From Pseudodesulfovibrio portus (lineage in GTDB: Bacteria; Desulfobacterota; Desulfovibrionia; Desulfovibrionales; Desulfovibrionaceae): DNA of 64,000 nt. The stretch covers positions 3,012,001-3,076,000 of the forward strand of contig NZ_AP026708.1 of assembly GCF_026000375.1 (NCBI RefSeq), in the 5' to 3' direction. This document shows, piece after piece, positions 43,498-51,738 of the stretch (its first letter is position 1; the number at the start of each line of letters is the position of its first letter). The notes under the pieces were generated by a model, which made no database searches, was not told the DNA's origin, and was given only the letters and a program-made list of their open reading frames with translations. Made by a program: the position numbers and the translations under genes.

Positions 43498-43520
43498 ACG
43501 GCTGATGCAAGGAATGAAAC

Positions 43521-43556
43521 AAGGCCCGGCAGAGTTCTCTGCCGGGCCCTTCTCGT
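43521..43556 (+). terminator. Terminator behind putA
   Basis: GGCCCGGCAGA (43523-43533) pairs with TCTGCCGGGCC (43538-43548) around GTTC, followed by CTTCTCGTT. It sits between putA and the convergent cooC gene. Confidence 0.8.
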
Positions 43557-43590
43557 TGGCGTCGGGCTGGCGCGGGCGGCCCTGAGGTTA

Positions 43591-44385
43591 CTAGGCCAGG
43601 GCGGGCCGTTTCGCGCCGAGCCTGTCCAGAAGATTCTCGATGATGGCGTCGATGCGTTCGGTCTCGGGCAGGCCGAGGACCGAGCCGTCCGTCATCTGCC
43701 GTTCCATCAGGCCGGGGAGGGGCGGTATGGTGACGCTCCATTCGGGCAGGCCGTCCAGGGCGGGCGGGGTGCCGTGGGCGAGCCGGTTGATGACCAGGGC
43801 CTGGTTGGTCAGGCCGAGGTCCGTTGCCATGCGCCCGACCTCCGCGCCGGTCTGCAGGCTGCGCATGGACGGTTCGGAGACCACCACCAGCCCGTCCACG
43901 TGGGCCACGGTGCCGCGTCCCAGGTGTTCCACGCCCGCTTCCAGGTCCACCAGGACCCAGTCGTCGCGGTCCATGACGATATGGGCCAGGACCGCCTTGA
44001 GCAGGGCGTTGGCGTCGCAGGCGCAGCCGCCGCCCGCGTTGGTCACGGCTCCCATGACGATGAGCCGCTTGCGGCCCGGAGTGACGCCCGGTCGGGCAGG
44101 GCCGCCGAGGGGCACGTCCACGGCCAGGGTCTCCGGCAGGTCGTCCACGTCGGGATTGAGATTCAGGAATCCGCCCGCGTGGATGCGGTCGCGGACCAGG
44201 TCCCCGCGCCGGATGAGCGGCTCGGGCAGGTCCCCGGCGGCCAGTCCCGACGCCTGTCCCAGGGACAGGGCGGTGTCCGCGTCGATCATCCACACATTGC
44301 GCCCGGTGCGGGCGAGGTGGTCGGCCATCCATGCCGTGAGGGACGTTTTGCCCACGCCCCCCTTGCCGGCGAATGCTATCTTCAT
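43591..44385 (-). CDS. cooC: Carbon monoxide dehydrogenase maturation ATPase CooC
   Basis: The 264-residue P-loop ATPase begins MKIAFAGKGGVGKTSLTAW, the deviant Walker A of the MinD/CooC family. It has DWVLVDLEAGVEHLGRGT, typical of CooC, and a Cys pair in GGGCACDANA that may hold the nickel/zinc dimer site. CooC inserts nickel into CooS. The ATG at 44385 follows GGAGATCGC; the open frame further upstream is only a shadow of cooS. It follows cooS on the same strand. Confidence 0.93.
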   Translation of the reverse strand: MKIAFAGKGGVGKTSLTAWMADHLARTGRNVWMIDADTALSLGQASGLAAGDLPEPLIRRGDLVRDRIHAGGFLNLNPDVDDLPETLAVDVPLGGPARPGVTPGRKRLIVMGAVTNAGGGCACDANALLKAVLAHIVMDRDDWVLVDLEAGVEHLGRGTVAHVDGLVVVSEPSMRSLQTGAEVGRMATDLGLTNQALVINRLAHGTPPALDGLPEWSVTIPPLPGLMERQMTDGSVLGLPETERIDAIIENLLDRLGAKRPALA

Positions 44386-44407
44386 GCGATCTCCGTTGAG
44401 TTGGGAG

Positions 44408-44435
44408 ACGGGGACCTCCCGAGAGAGGTCCCCGT
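44408..44435 (-). promoter_or_regulatory. Intercistronic hairpin between cooS and cooC
   Basis: ACGGGGACCTC (44408-44418) pairs perfectly with GAGGTCCCCGT (44425-44435) around a 6-base loop. No U run follows on the cooS-to-cooC transcript, so it may instead stabilise the cooS mRNA or lower read-through into cooC. Confidence 0.55.
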
Positions 44436-44441
44436 GCGGGT

Positions 44442-46319
44442 CTACTTGTCCAGTCCGAGGCCCTTGCGCTTGGCGTTGATCCGCTCCTCGAACAGGTCCG
44501 CCGTCTTGACGGGGTCGGGTTCGATGAAGAAGGTCGCGCCCACCAGGTCTTCCAGGCCGGAGACGGCCAGGTTGGTGACGGTCTCGGAGCCGAGGATGTT
44601 CGGCGGGTGGCCGAGGTGGGTGTAGATGCCCGAGGCCACGGCGTAGAGGCCGATGGCGGCGGCCTTTTCCGAGTACCACTCGGGCGAGGACGCGCCCACG
44701 GGCAGGTCGGAGATGTCCACGTTCAGGGTGTTGGCCAGGGCCGCGCAGAGCTGCATGATGCGGGAGTTGTCCACGCAGGACCCGTAGTGCAGGACCGGCG
44801 GGATGCCCAGGGAACCGCAGACCTTTTTCAGGCCCGGACCGGCCATCTCGATGGCGCCGGGCACGAGCAGTCCCGCCTTGCCCGCCGCGGTGGTGACGCA
44901 GCCGGTTGCGATGACCAGGATGTCGCGCTTGATCAGTTCCTTGGCCAGGCCGACGTTCAGGGAGTCGTGTTTGATCTTGGGGTTGTTGCAGCCCACGATG
45001 CCGACAGCGCCCTTGATGTCGCCCGCCACGATGGCCTGGATCAGCGGATCAAGGGAGCCGCCGAGGGCCTCGATGACGGCCTCGTTGGAGAAGCCGGTCA
45101 TGATCTCGATCGGTTCGCCCGGGATTTCCACGCGACCGGCGTCGCGCTCGGCGAACGCCTCGACCGCGATGGACACGATTTCCTTGGCCTGCTGCATGGC
45201 CGTGCGCGGCTGGAAGTCGAAGTGGATGGCCCCGGTGAAGCGGGCCTTGTTGGCGGTGTCGATGAATTTGGTGTGGTAGCAGCCGGCCACCTGGACCAGG
45301 GAGGGCATGATGCACTGGTAGTCCACCACGATGGCCTCGACCGCGCCGGTGATGATGGCCAGCTCGGTCATCAGGTGGTTGCCCGCCATGGGGATGCCCT
45401 GGCGCATGAGCAGTTCGTTGCCCGTGCAGCACAGGCCTGCCAGGTTGATGCCGGATGCGCCGAGTTCCTTGGCACGGGCCAGGAGTTCGGGATCGCGGGC
45501 GGCGGCCAGGATCTGCTCGGAGACGACCGGGTTGTGGCCGTGCACCAGGATGTTGACCTGATCCTCTTTGATGACGCCGAGGTTGGCCGTGGACATCCTG
45601 GGCTTGGGTGTGCCGAAGATGACGTCGGACAGTTCGGTGCCGATCATGGAGCCGCCCCAGCCGTCGGCCAGGGCCGTGCGGGCCGCGTGGATGAGGGTGT
45701 TGGGCGCGTCGTTGTCGCAGCCCATGTGGGTGCGGTGCATCATCTCGGCGATCTCGCGGTCAACGCCGCGCGGGGTCATGCCGAGTTTGGCCCACAGGTC
45801 CTTGCGTTTCTGCGGCACGCGGGAAAGGAAGGAGACTTCCTTTTTGCGGGACCCGAAGTCGGCGAAGAAACATTCCATGACGTCCTTGGCCACGTCCATG
45901 ATGTCGCGGCCTGCCTCTTTGATGCCGATCTCACCGGCGATGGTGCGCAGCTTGCCTTCCTCGGTGATCTTGTAGTCCGGAGCCTCGCCTTCGACGATGG
46001 CCTCCAGCACTTCGATGAGGTCGCGGCCGTGATCGGAGTGCCCGGCGGCACCGCCGGTCACGAACCGGCCGAAATTGCGGGCCACGATGACGTCGGCGTC
46101 GGCGCCGCACACGCCGCGCGGTTTTTTCTCGGAGACGCGGCAGGGGCCCATGGTACAGTTGCGGCAGGTGGTGCCCAGTTCACAGAATTTGCAGTGGGGC
46201 GTCTGTTGGTCAAGCCGCTCGTGCACGGTCTCGATGCCTTCGGCCCTGGCCTTCCTGATCATGGCCTTTGCATCGTCCCAGATGGTCAACTGGTCGATAG
46301 GTCTCGGTTCTTTTGCCAT
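44442..46319 (-). CDS. cooS: Anaerobic Ni-Fe-S carbon monoxide dehydrogenase, catalytic subunit
   Basis: The 625-residue enzyme oxidises CO to CO2. N-terminal cluster cysteines are at 43, 46, 52, 55, 60 and 71 (HCKFCELGTTCRNC onward). The 43/46 pair has C-X2-C spacing, the form described for the D. vulgaris enzyme D-cluster. C-cluster candidates are the His of HGHNPVV and Cys in AGLCCTGNE, VDYQCIMPS, VGCNNPK, ATGCVTTAAG and HYGSCVDNS. The ATG at 46319 follows GGAGGGAAAA; an in-frame TTG at 46331 is part of that region. It is followed by cooC and preceded by a CooA-like gene. Confidence 0.96.
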   Translation of the reverse strand: MAKEPRPIDQLTIWDDAKAMIRKARAEGIETVHERLDQQTPHCKFCELGTTCRNCTMGPCRVSEKKPRGVCGADADVIVARNFGRFVTGGAAGHSDHGRDLIEVLEAIVEGEAPDYKITEEGKLRTIAGEIGIKEAGRDIMDVAKDVMECFFADFGSRKKEVSFLSRVPQKRKDLWAKLGMTPRGVDREIAEMMHRTHMGCDNDAPNTLIHAARTALADGWGGSMIGTELSDVIFGTPKPRMSTANLGVIKEDQVNILVHGHNPVVSEQILAAARDPELLARAKELGASGINLAGLCCTGNELLMRQGIPMAGNHLMTELAIITGAVEAIVVDYQCIMPSLVQVAGCYHTKFIDTANKARFTGAIHFDFQPRTAMQQAKEIVSIAVEAFAERDAGRVEIPGEPIEIMTGFSNEAVIEALGGSLDPLIQAIVAGDIKGAVGIVGCNNPKIKHDSLNVGLAKELIKRDILVIATGCVTTAAGKAGLLVPGAIEMAGPGLKKVCGSLGIPPVLHYGSCVDNSRIMQLCAALANTLNVDISDLPVGASSPEWYSEKAAAIGLYAVASGIYTHLGHPPNILGSETVTNLAVSGLEDLVGATFFIEPDPVKTADLFEERINAKRKGLGLDK

Positions 46320-46424
46320 TTTTCCCTCCAAATCTGCTTGTCCCGGGCAATGTTTTTACGCGCCGGAAATATTGAAGAAACCCTATTGCTGGCCTGTAGC
46401 TTACACCACCGGGGGCAAAGGGTA

Positions 46425-46440
46425 TGTCGGATACCCGACA
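46425..46440 (-). promoter_or_regulatory. CooA-type operator upstream of cooS
   Basis: TGTCGGATACCCGACA contains a perfect 6-bp inverted repeat (TGTCGG/CCGACA) around four bases. It closely matches the known CooA target form TGTC-N8-GACA. It lies about 105 bases before the cooS start, between the CooA-like gene and cooS. Confidence 0.75.
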
Positions 46441-46503
46441 AAACAGGCAGGATGAGCGAAAAAGAATTGAGGGTAGGGGCTGGGCCGGGGGGAGCTTGGA
46501 TAA

Positions 46504-47166
46504 TCAGGCCGCGTTTTTGTCCGCCTGCCGCGAGAGTTCATCCATGTCCGGGATGCAATACCTGCCGCGTCCGGTTTTTTTGATCAGTCCGTCCCGTTCC
46601 AGATTGTTGAGCAGGGTGGATACGGTCTGGCGGGTTGCGCCCATGAGCAGGGAGAGCTGTTCGATGGTCAGGTCGAATCGCAACTCAACGCCGCCGTCCT
46701 CCAGCTTCGTGCCGTGAGTATCGGCCTCGACGAGGATGTAGCTCAACAGTCGGTCGCGGATGTCCTTGAAGGCGAGGTCGCCGATGATGGAAAAGGAGTT
46801 GCGCAGGATGTGCCCCAGAACCCGCACCATGGTCCGGGTGAACAGGGGGACCCTGGCCATGACGGTCTTTACCTCTTTTACGCCCGCGAGCAGCAGGGTG
46901 GTGTCGTCAAAGGCCTGGATGTAGCAGTCCGCATGGGTGGCGTAGAGGTCGCCCGGATTCAGGATGGCCAGGGTGAACTCCTTGTCCCCGTAAGCCAGGT
47001 AAATCCGCACGCGCCCCTTGGAGATGACGAAGACGAGATCGTCTTCCGCCTCCGGGGTGTAGATGATGTGGTCCTTGACGAAGGAGCGCTCGTGGAATGC
47101 GGCCCGCAGTTCGGCCAGTTCCGATTTGCCCAGTTCGTCAAGGAGATTGATGCCGGAGAATTTCAT
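46504..47166 (-). CDS. cooA: CRP/FNR-family regulator, candidate CO sensor CooA
   Basis: The 220-residue protein has an N-terminal cyclic-nucleotide-type domain and a C-terminal winged helix (LTIEQLSLLMGATRQTVS). The segment GDLYATHADCYIQA aligns with the heme-binding stretch of CooA. His78 matches the CooA heme ligand His77, while Ala76 replaces the redox-switch ligand Cys75 of the Rhodospirillum protein. It lies directly upstream of cooS with a CooA-like operator between. No FNR iron-sulfur cysteine set is visible. A plain CRP homologue is the alternative. Confidence 0.8.
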   Translation of the reverse strand: MKFSGINLLDELGKSELAELRAAFHERSFVKDHIIYTPEAEDDLVFVISKGRVRIYLAYGDKEFTLAILNPGDLYATHADCYIQAFDDTTLLLAGVKEVKTVMARVPLFTRTMVRVLGHILRNSFSIIGDLAFKDIRDRLLSYILVEADTHGTKLEDGGVELRFDLTIEQLSLLMGATRQTVSTLLNNLERDGLIKKTGRGRYCIPDMDELSRQADKNAA

Positions 47167-47269
47167 GGCCGCCCCTCCCCCATGGTCTATGGTGTTTCAG
47201 TATAGCACGACGGCAGGAGAGCGTCCAACCGGCAAAGGCGTGCCAAGTGACGCCGGGGGTCGCGGGTGG

Positions 47270-47761
47270 CTAGAGGTGCAACGTCATCGAATGCCAGGCG
47301 GCTCCCCCGTGATTGGAGGCCGACAGCCCGTCATCCAGGAAGCCGTGGCGTGCGTAGTAGGGGATGAGATCTTCCTTGCACAACAGCTTGATTGCGCCCT
47401 TGCCCATGTCGCGGGCCTGGTTGATGAACTCGGTCATCAGCCGGTCGGCGATGCCCCGGCGTTGGAATTCGGGATGGACCGACAGGGAGAAGATGACGAT
47501 GTTCCGGCCGTCCGGGTCGTGGCCGACGAGCTGCTTGAACTCCTCGTCGGTGATGTCGTCCTTGTCAGTGGCTCCGGAGTTGACCTGGCCGACCACCTTG
47601 CCGTTCAATTCGGCCACGAGAAAGCCTTCGTGGTATTCCTCGATGCGGGTGCGCAGGGAGGTGGTCCAGGCCGCCTCGGCAGCGGGGAAGCAGTTGGCTT
47701 CGATGGTATGGCAGGCCGTGAGGTCGTCCATGGTGACGTTGCGAATTGTCAGGTCCTTCAT
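47270..47761 (-). CDS. GNAT-family N-acetyltransferase
   Basis: The 163-residue protein has the GNAT fold with the acetyl-CoA loop SVHPEFQRRGIADRLM and the C-terminal YYARHGF motif. Acceptor specificity is unknown; arylalkylamine or polyamine type is possible from GGAAWHSM. It starts two bases after uup. The ATG at 47761 is preferred over an in-frame TTG at 47767, which would overlap uup. Confidence 0.85.
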   Translation of the reverse strand: MKDLTIRNVTMDDLTACHTIEANCFPAAEAAWTTSLRTRIEEYHEGFLVAELNGKVVGQVNSGATDKDDITDEEFKQLVGHDPDGRNIVIFSLSVHPEFQRRGIADRLMTEFINQARDMGKGAIKLLCKEDLIPYYARHGFLDDGLSASNHGGAAWHSMTLHL

Positions 47762-47763
47762 AA

Positions 47764-49692
47764 TCAATCCAGTTCAATGCCTTCAAGGGCGGTTTCGAGT
47801 TGCTCCCATGTCGCGTAAGCGGCTTCGAGCTCGCTCTCAAGGGATTCCAGGCGGCCTTGGTCGTCGGCCATTGTTTCCGGAGGAGTCTTGAAATAATCCG
47901 GATCGGACATCCTGCCCTGCACCTCCGCGAGGTCCGTTTCCAGCCGCTCGATGAGCGCGGGCATGGCTTTGAGTTCCTCGCGTTTTTTTCCCAGTTCGTA
48001 TTTTTCCTTGTAGCTGAGCTTCTTTTTTGCCGGTTGGACCGGCCTGGGCGCGGCTTTGGGCTTGTCCTGCGCTTTCGGGGCAGGGGCCTGCTCGGGCCGC
48101 TGTCGAAGCCAGTCGTCGTAGCCGCCGACGTACTCGGCCACCATGCCGTTGCCTTCGAAGCCGATGGTCGAGGTGACCACATTGTTCAGGAAGTCGCGGT
48201 CATGACTGACCAGCAGCAGGGTGCCGGGGTAGTCCATGAGCAGCTCTTCGAGGAGATCGAGGGTCTCGGCGTCCAGGTCGTTGGTCGGTTCGTCCATGAC
48301 CAGGACGTTGGCCGGGCGGGTGAACAGTCGGGCCAGGAGCAGCCGGTTGCGTTCGCCGCCGGACAGCACCGAGACCGGCACTTTTGACCGGTCCGGGGTG
48401 AACAGGAAATTCTTGAGGTGGGACATCACGTGGCGGCGATGGCCGTTGATGTCCACGAAGTCGTTGCCGTCGGCCACGTTCCAGCGGGCATCCTTGGTCT
48501 CGTCGAGCTGTTCCCGAAGCTGGTCGAAATAGCTGACCTGGAGGTTCACGCCGTGGCGCACGGAGCCGGACTCCGGTTCGAGCTCACCGAGCAGTATCTT
48601 GAGCAGGGTGGTCTTGCCCGCGCCGTTGGGGCCGACCAGGCCGACCTTGTCGCCACGCATGATGGCCGTGGAGAAATCCGTGATCAGCGGCTTGTTGTCG
48701 TAGCCGAAGGAAATGTTCTTGGCCTCGGCCACCAGCTTGCCCGTGCGTTCGGCCTCCTGGATGACCATGGACACCGAGCCGGTGCGGTCCCGGCGGGCCT
48801 GGCGTTCCTGCCGCATCTTCCGCAGGTCGCGGACGCGGCCCATGTTTCGGGTTCGGCGGGCCTTGATGCCCCGGCGTATCCACGCCTCTTCCTCGGCCAG
48901 CTTCTTGTCGAAATTGTGGTTCTGCTTGGCCTCGGCCGAGAGCACCGCGTCCTTGCGTTCGAGATAGGTGTCGTAGTCGCAGTCCCAGTTGAAGAGTCTG
49001 CCCCGGTCCAGTTCCACGATGCGGGTGGCCAGCTTGCGCAGGAAGGCGCGGTCGTGGGTGACGAAGAGCAGCGCCGCATTCTGACGGACCAGGAAATCCT
49101 CGAGCCAGGTGATGGAATCGATGTCCAGGTGGTTGGTGGGCTCGTCCAGGATGAGCAGGTCCGGATTGGTGACCAGTGCACGGGCGAGCAGAGCGCGGCG
49201 CTTGGTGCCCCCGGACAGGTCGGAAAAGGATTCGTCGCCATCCAGCTTGAGGTGCGAGAGCACGGTCTCGATGGTTTGGTGGTGGGGCCAGCCCCCGGCG
49301 TCCTCCAGGGCGTGCTGGGCGCGTTCAAGCCTGGCCACCAGTGCGTCGTCGGGCTCGGGCGTTTCGGCCAGGGAGCGGGACGCCTCGTGGTAGCCGGTCA
49401 GGTGGCGTCCGACTTCGCCGAGTCCCTGGGCCGCGATGTCGTAGACCGTGCCGGACAGGTCCAGCGGCACCTCCTGCGGCAGCATGGCCACGCGGGAGCC
49501 GCGCGCATAATCCACGGAGCCGCGGTCGGGCGCTGTCCTGCCCTCGATGATGGACAGCAGGGTGGACTTTCCCTCGCCGTTGCGCCCCAGCAGGCAGACC
49601 CGTTCACCTGGCTCGATGCGGAGGGATACTCCGTCGAGCAGCACGGTGCCCGTGAAGTTGATGGAGATGTCGCGGAGGGAGATTACGGCCAT
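47764..49692 (-). CDS. uup: ABC-F ATPase Uup
   Basis: The 642-residue soluble protein has two ABC domains: Walker A GRNGEGKST and GPNGAGKTT, signatures LSGGTKRRALLARAL and LSGGERNRLLLARL, and Walker B with DEPTNHLD and DEPTNDLD. A proline/alanine-rich linker leads to a C-terminal coiled coil (about residues 560-640), which marks the Uup subfamily. ABC-F proteins act on the ribosome rather than as transporters. It forms a two-gene unit with the GNAT gene. Confidence 0.93.
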   Translation of the reverse strand: MAVISLRDISINFTGTVLLDGVSLRIEPGERVCLLGRNGEGKSTLLSIIEGRTAPDRGSVDYARGSRVAMLPQEVPLDLSGTVYDIAAQGLGEVGRHLTGYHEASRSLAETPEPDDALVARLERAQHALEDAGGWPHHQTIETVLSHLKLDGDESFSDLSGGTKRRALLARALVTNPDLLILDEPTNHLDIDSITWLEDFLVRQNAALLFVTHDRAFLRKLATRIVELDRGRLFNWDCDYDTYLERKDAVLSAEAKQNHNFDKKLAEEEAWIRRGIKARRTRNMGRVRDLRKMRQERQARRDRTGSVSMVIQEAERTGKLVAEAKNISFGYDNKPLITDFSTAIMRGDKVGLVGPNGAGKTTLLKILLGELEPESGSVRHGVNLQVSYFDQLREQLDETKDARWNVADGNDFVDINGHRRHVMSHLKNFLFTPDRSKVPVSVLSGGERNRLLLARLFTRPANVLVMDEPTNDLDAETLDLLEELLMDYPGTLLLVSHDRDFLNNVVTSTIGFEGNGMVAEYVGGYDDWLRQRPEQAPAPKAQDKPKAAPRPVQPAKKKLSYKEKYELGKKREELKAMPALIERLETDLAEVQGRMSDPDYFKTPPETMADDQGRLESLESELEAAYATWEQLETALEGIELD

Positions 49693-49702
49693 GGGGGTCC
49701 AA

Positions 49703-49731
49703 TAAAAAAGGGGGCTGGAATGAGCAGCCCC
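49703..49731 (-). terminator. Terminator behind rpe
   Basis: On the minus strand GGGGCTG pairs with CAGCCCC around seven bases, followed by CTTTTTTATT. It separates rpe from uup, which starts 11 bases further on. Confidence 0.85.
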
Positions 49732-49756
49732 GGCTTGGGTCAGTGAAATAAGGTCC

Positions 49757-50407
49757 CTACTTGCAGGCTGCCTGGAACGCCTTGTGCCGCTCGCCGTAGG
49801 GCGGGTGCTTGAAGAAGGCCGAACCGGACACGAGTACGTCCACGCCCGCCTCGGTCAACTCGCGGGCGTTGTCCAGCGTCACGCCGCCGTCGATCTGGAT
49901 CAGGGTGTCGGCCCCGGCGTCATTGATCATGGTCTTGAGGTCGCGCACCTTGTCCTTGCAGAAGGGGATGAATTTCTGGCCGCCGAAGCCGGGATTAACG
50001 GACATGATCAGGACCATGTACAACTGCGGCAGGAGATAGCGGATGGTCTCGGGCGGGGTGTGCGGATTGAGGGCCACGGCGGGCTTGGCTCCGGTCTCGG
50101 CGATCTGGGCGCAGACCCGCTCCAGGTGGTCGCAGGCCTCGGCATGAACGCAGATGAGGTCCGCTCCGGCGTCGGCGAAGTCCTGGATGTAGCGGCCAGG
50201 ATCATTGATCATCAGGTGACAGTCGAAGAAGAGCTTGGACTTCTTGCGCATGGCCTTGATGATCGGCGGCCCAAAGGTGATGTTGGGCACGAACATGCCG
50301 TCCATGACGTCGAGGTGGACCCAGTCCAGCCCGGCTTTTTCCAGGGCTTTCAGCTCGCTTTCCATGTTGGCGAAATCCGAGGAAAGCATGGAAGGGGAAA
50401 GTATCAT
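49757..50407 (-). CDS. rpe: Ribulose-phosphate 3-epimerase
   Basis: The 216-residue TIM-barrel enzyme interconverts ribulose 5-phosphate and xylulose 5-phosphate. It begins MILSPSMLSSDFANME and has the metal-binding HLDVMDGMFVPNITFGP, SVNPGFGGQKF and QIDGGVTLDNA. The ATG at 50407 has GGAG ten bases upstream. The 22-residue upstream extension of the frame is not family-like and is rejected. Confidence 0.95.
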   Translation of the reverse strand: MILSPSMLSSDFANMESELKALEKAGLDWVHLDVMDGMFVPNITFGPPIIKAMRKKSKLFFDCHLMINDPGRYIQDFADAGADLICVHAEACDHLERVCAQIAETGAKPAVALNPHTPPETIRYLLPQLYMVLIMSVNPGFGGQKFIPFCKDKVRDLKTMINDAGADTLIQIDGGVTLDNARELTEAGVDVLVSGSAFFKHPPYGERHKAFQAACK

Positions 50408-50573
50408 CGTGGCGCTGCTCCGCTTGGTTGGTGTCGTTAGGAGTGGTGTACCCGCTCCATGCTGGGATCGCAAGTCTTTCCGAGTCCGGTGAAGGATGGC
50501 GCAAGCACTTAAGGCTTGTTGGTTTTTTGGAAAATGGGCTAGTGTCTTTCGAATTAATAGGAGCGAAAGGTAT

Positions 50574-51356
50574 ATGGTGAAAAGAGGGGTGCTGGTTTTG
50601 TTCTGCCTTGCGGCGGCCTGTTGGCCGTCCCCCGGCCTGGCGGAAAGAGTGCTGTTCTATGCGGATGACCTGCCGCCTTACATTCAACTGCACAAGCAGG
50701 GGGTGCCAACGGGTTTTGCCGTGGAATTGTTGTGGGAGATCGTCCGGGAGGCCGGGATTCCGGAGGTCGATGTCTCCATTGAGAAATCGAACTGGGCTCG
50801 CGCCGTATCCAGTGTTCGGACTCTCCCCGGGACCGCCCTCCTGTGTCTGGCCAGGTTGCCCGAGCGTATTGACGTGTACAAATGGGTCGGCCCCATCGAT
50901 TCGATGGAGGTGGGGTTGTTCGCCGACGGTGCCGCGAAGATCGTCATGGACAAGGAAGAGGATATATTCCGGTATCGGATCGGAGTGGTCCGCAACACGG
51001 CACTCCAACTCGCTTTGCTCAAGGCCTATCCGGGGATTGAGCAGAATCTGGTTGAACTCCGGGGAATAGGGACGCAGCTGAAGATGCTTCGGGAGGGCCG
51101 GGTGGATTTGATCGCCCAGGCACTCCAGGGAACCAGGCGGATGATGCCCACCCACGGCATGCGGCCGGAAAATTATCCTCTGGTCCGCAGGCTGGAGCCT
51201 CTGAGAATGTATTTCGGGTTCAACACGTCCGTCAGCGATGCGTTCATCGCCCAGCTTCAGGAAGCGCTCGACAGGCTGAAAATCAGCAAAAGAGGAGAGA
51301 AGAGTCGGTACGAGCAGATCAAAGCGAAATATTTCAACCCGACATCGACCAAGTAA
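50574..51356 (+). CDS. Periplasmic solute-binding protein, family 3 type
   Basis: The 260-residue protein has a signal peptide (MVKRGVLVLFCLAAACW, probable cleavage after GLA at about residue 23). Its mature domain is of the amino-acid-type periplasmic-binding class (YADDLPPYIQL, GFAVELLWEIVREAG, IGVVRNTALQ). No ABC permease or ATPase is adjacent, so it may be an orphan sensor or binding protein, a form common in Desulfovibrio. The ATG at 50574 follows GGAGCGAAAGGTAT. The 166-base gap to rpe shows no clear promoter. Confidence 0.85.
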   Translation: MVKRGVLVLFCLAAACWPSPGLAERVLFYADDLPPYIQLHKQGVPTGFAVELLWEIVREAGIPEVDVSIEKSNWARAVSSVRTLPGTALLCLARLPERIDVYKWVGPIDSMEVGLFADGAAKIVMDKEEDIFRYRIGVVRNTALQLALLKAYPGIEQNLVELRGIGTQLKMLREGRVDLIAQALQGTRRMMPTHGMRPENYPLVRRLEPLRMYFGFNTSVSDAFIAQLQEALDRLKISKRGEKSRYEQIKAKYFNPTSTK

Positions 51357-51387
51357 ACGGCTATGACACGCCTTGGAGCACCACGGA

Positions 51388-51714
51388 TTACGGCAGTCGA
51401 TTGATGAGCCGGTCCGAGGTGTAGCCCAGCAGGCCGCCCAGGATGGCGGAGAAGATAATGACGGGAAAGACGCTTGTCGGATTGGCCGGGTAGGCCAGCA
51501 CCGCAATGGGGATGCCCGTCAACAGGGCGATGCCCGAGCCCGAGGCCCAATTGGGCAGGGGCATGCGGGCGTAGGTGATGATGATGCCGAGTCCGAGCCA
51601 GTGGAGCAGGGCTGAGATGTTCGCTTCCCAGGGTAGCCCCTGGAAAACCATGGGGATGGCGTCGATGATGCCCGCTGCCAGGCCGAGGAGCAGGGCCTTG
51701 AATATCCTGTGCAT
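51388..51714 (-). CDS. Small integral membrane protein, function unknown
   Basis: The 108-residue protein has three to four hydrophobic segments (about residues 5-25, 33-50, 62-78 and 83-98) with glycine-rich ends and no recognised motif. It lies 24 bases downstream of the siroheme decarboxylase gene on the same strand. The start follows CAAGAGAGAC, a weak ribosome site. A link to heme synthesis rests only on position. Confidence 0.7.
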   Translation of the reverse strand: MHRIFKALLLGLAAGIIDAIPMVFQGLPWEANISALLHWLGLGIIITYARMPLPNWASGSGIALLTGIPIAVLAYPANPTSVFPVIIFSAILGGLLGYTSDRLINRLP

Positions 51715-51738
51715 GCGTCTCTCTTGTCAGCGTCTCCG

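Noticed and set aside
44386-44679. N-terminal extension of cooC into cooS
   Set aside because: The added residues are Arg/Pro-rich out-of-frame reading of cooS; the ATG at 44385 has a good ribosome site and a family-typical start.
50408-50473. 22-residue N-terminal extension of rpe
   Set aside because: Not found in the enzyme family and no ribosome site; the ATG at 50407 gives the normal MILSPS start.
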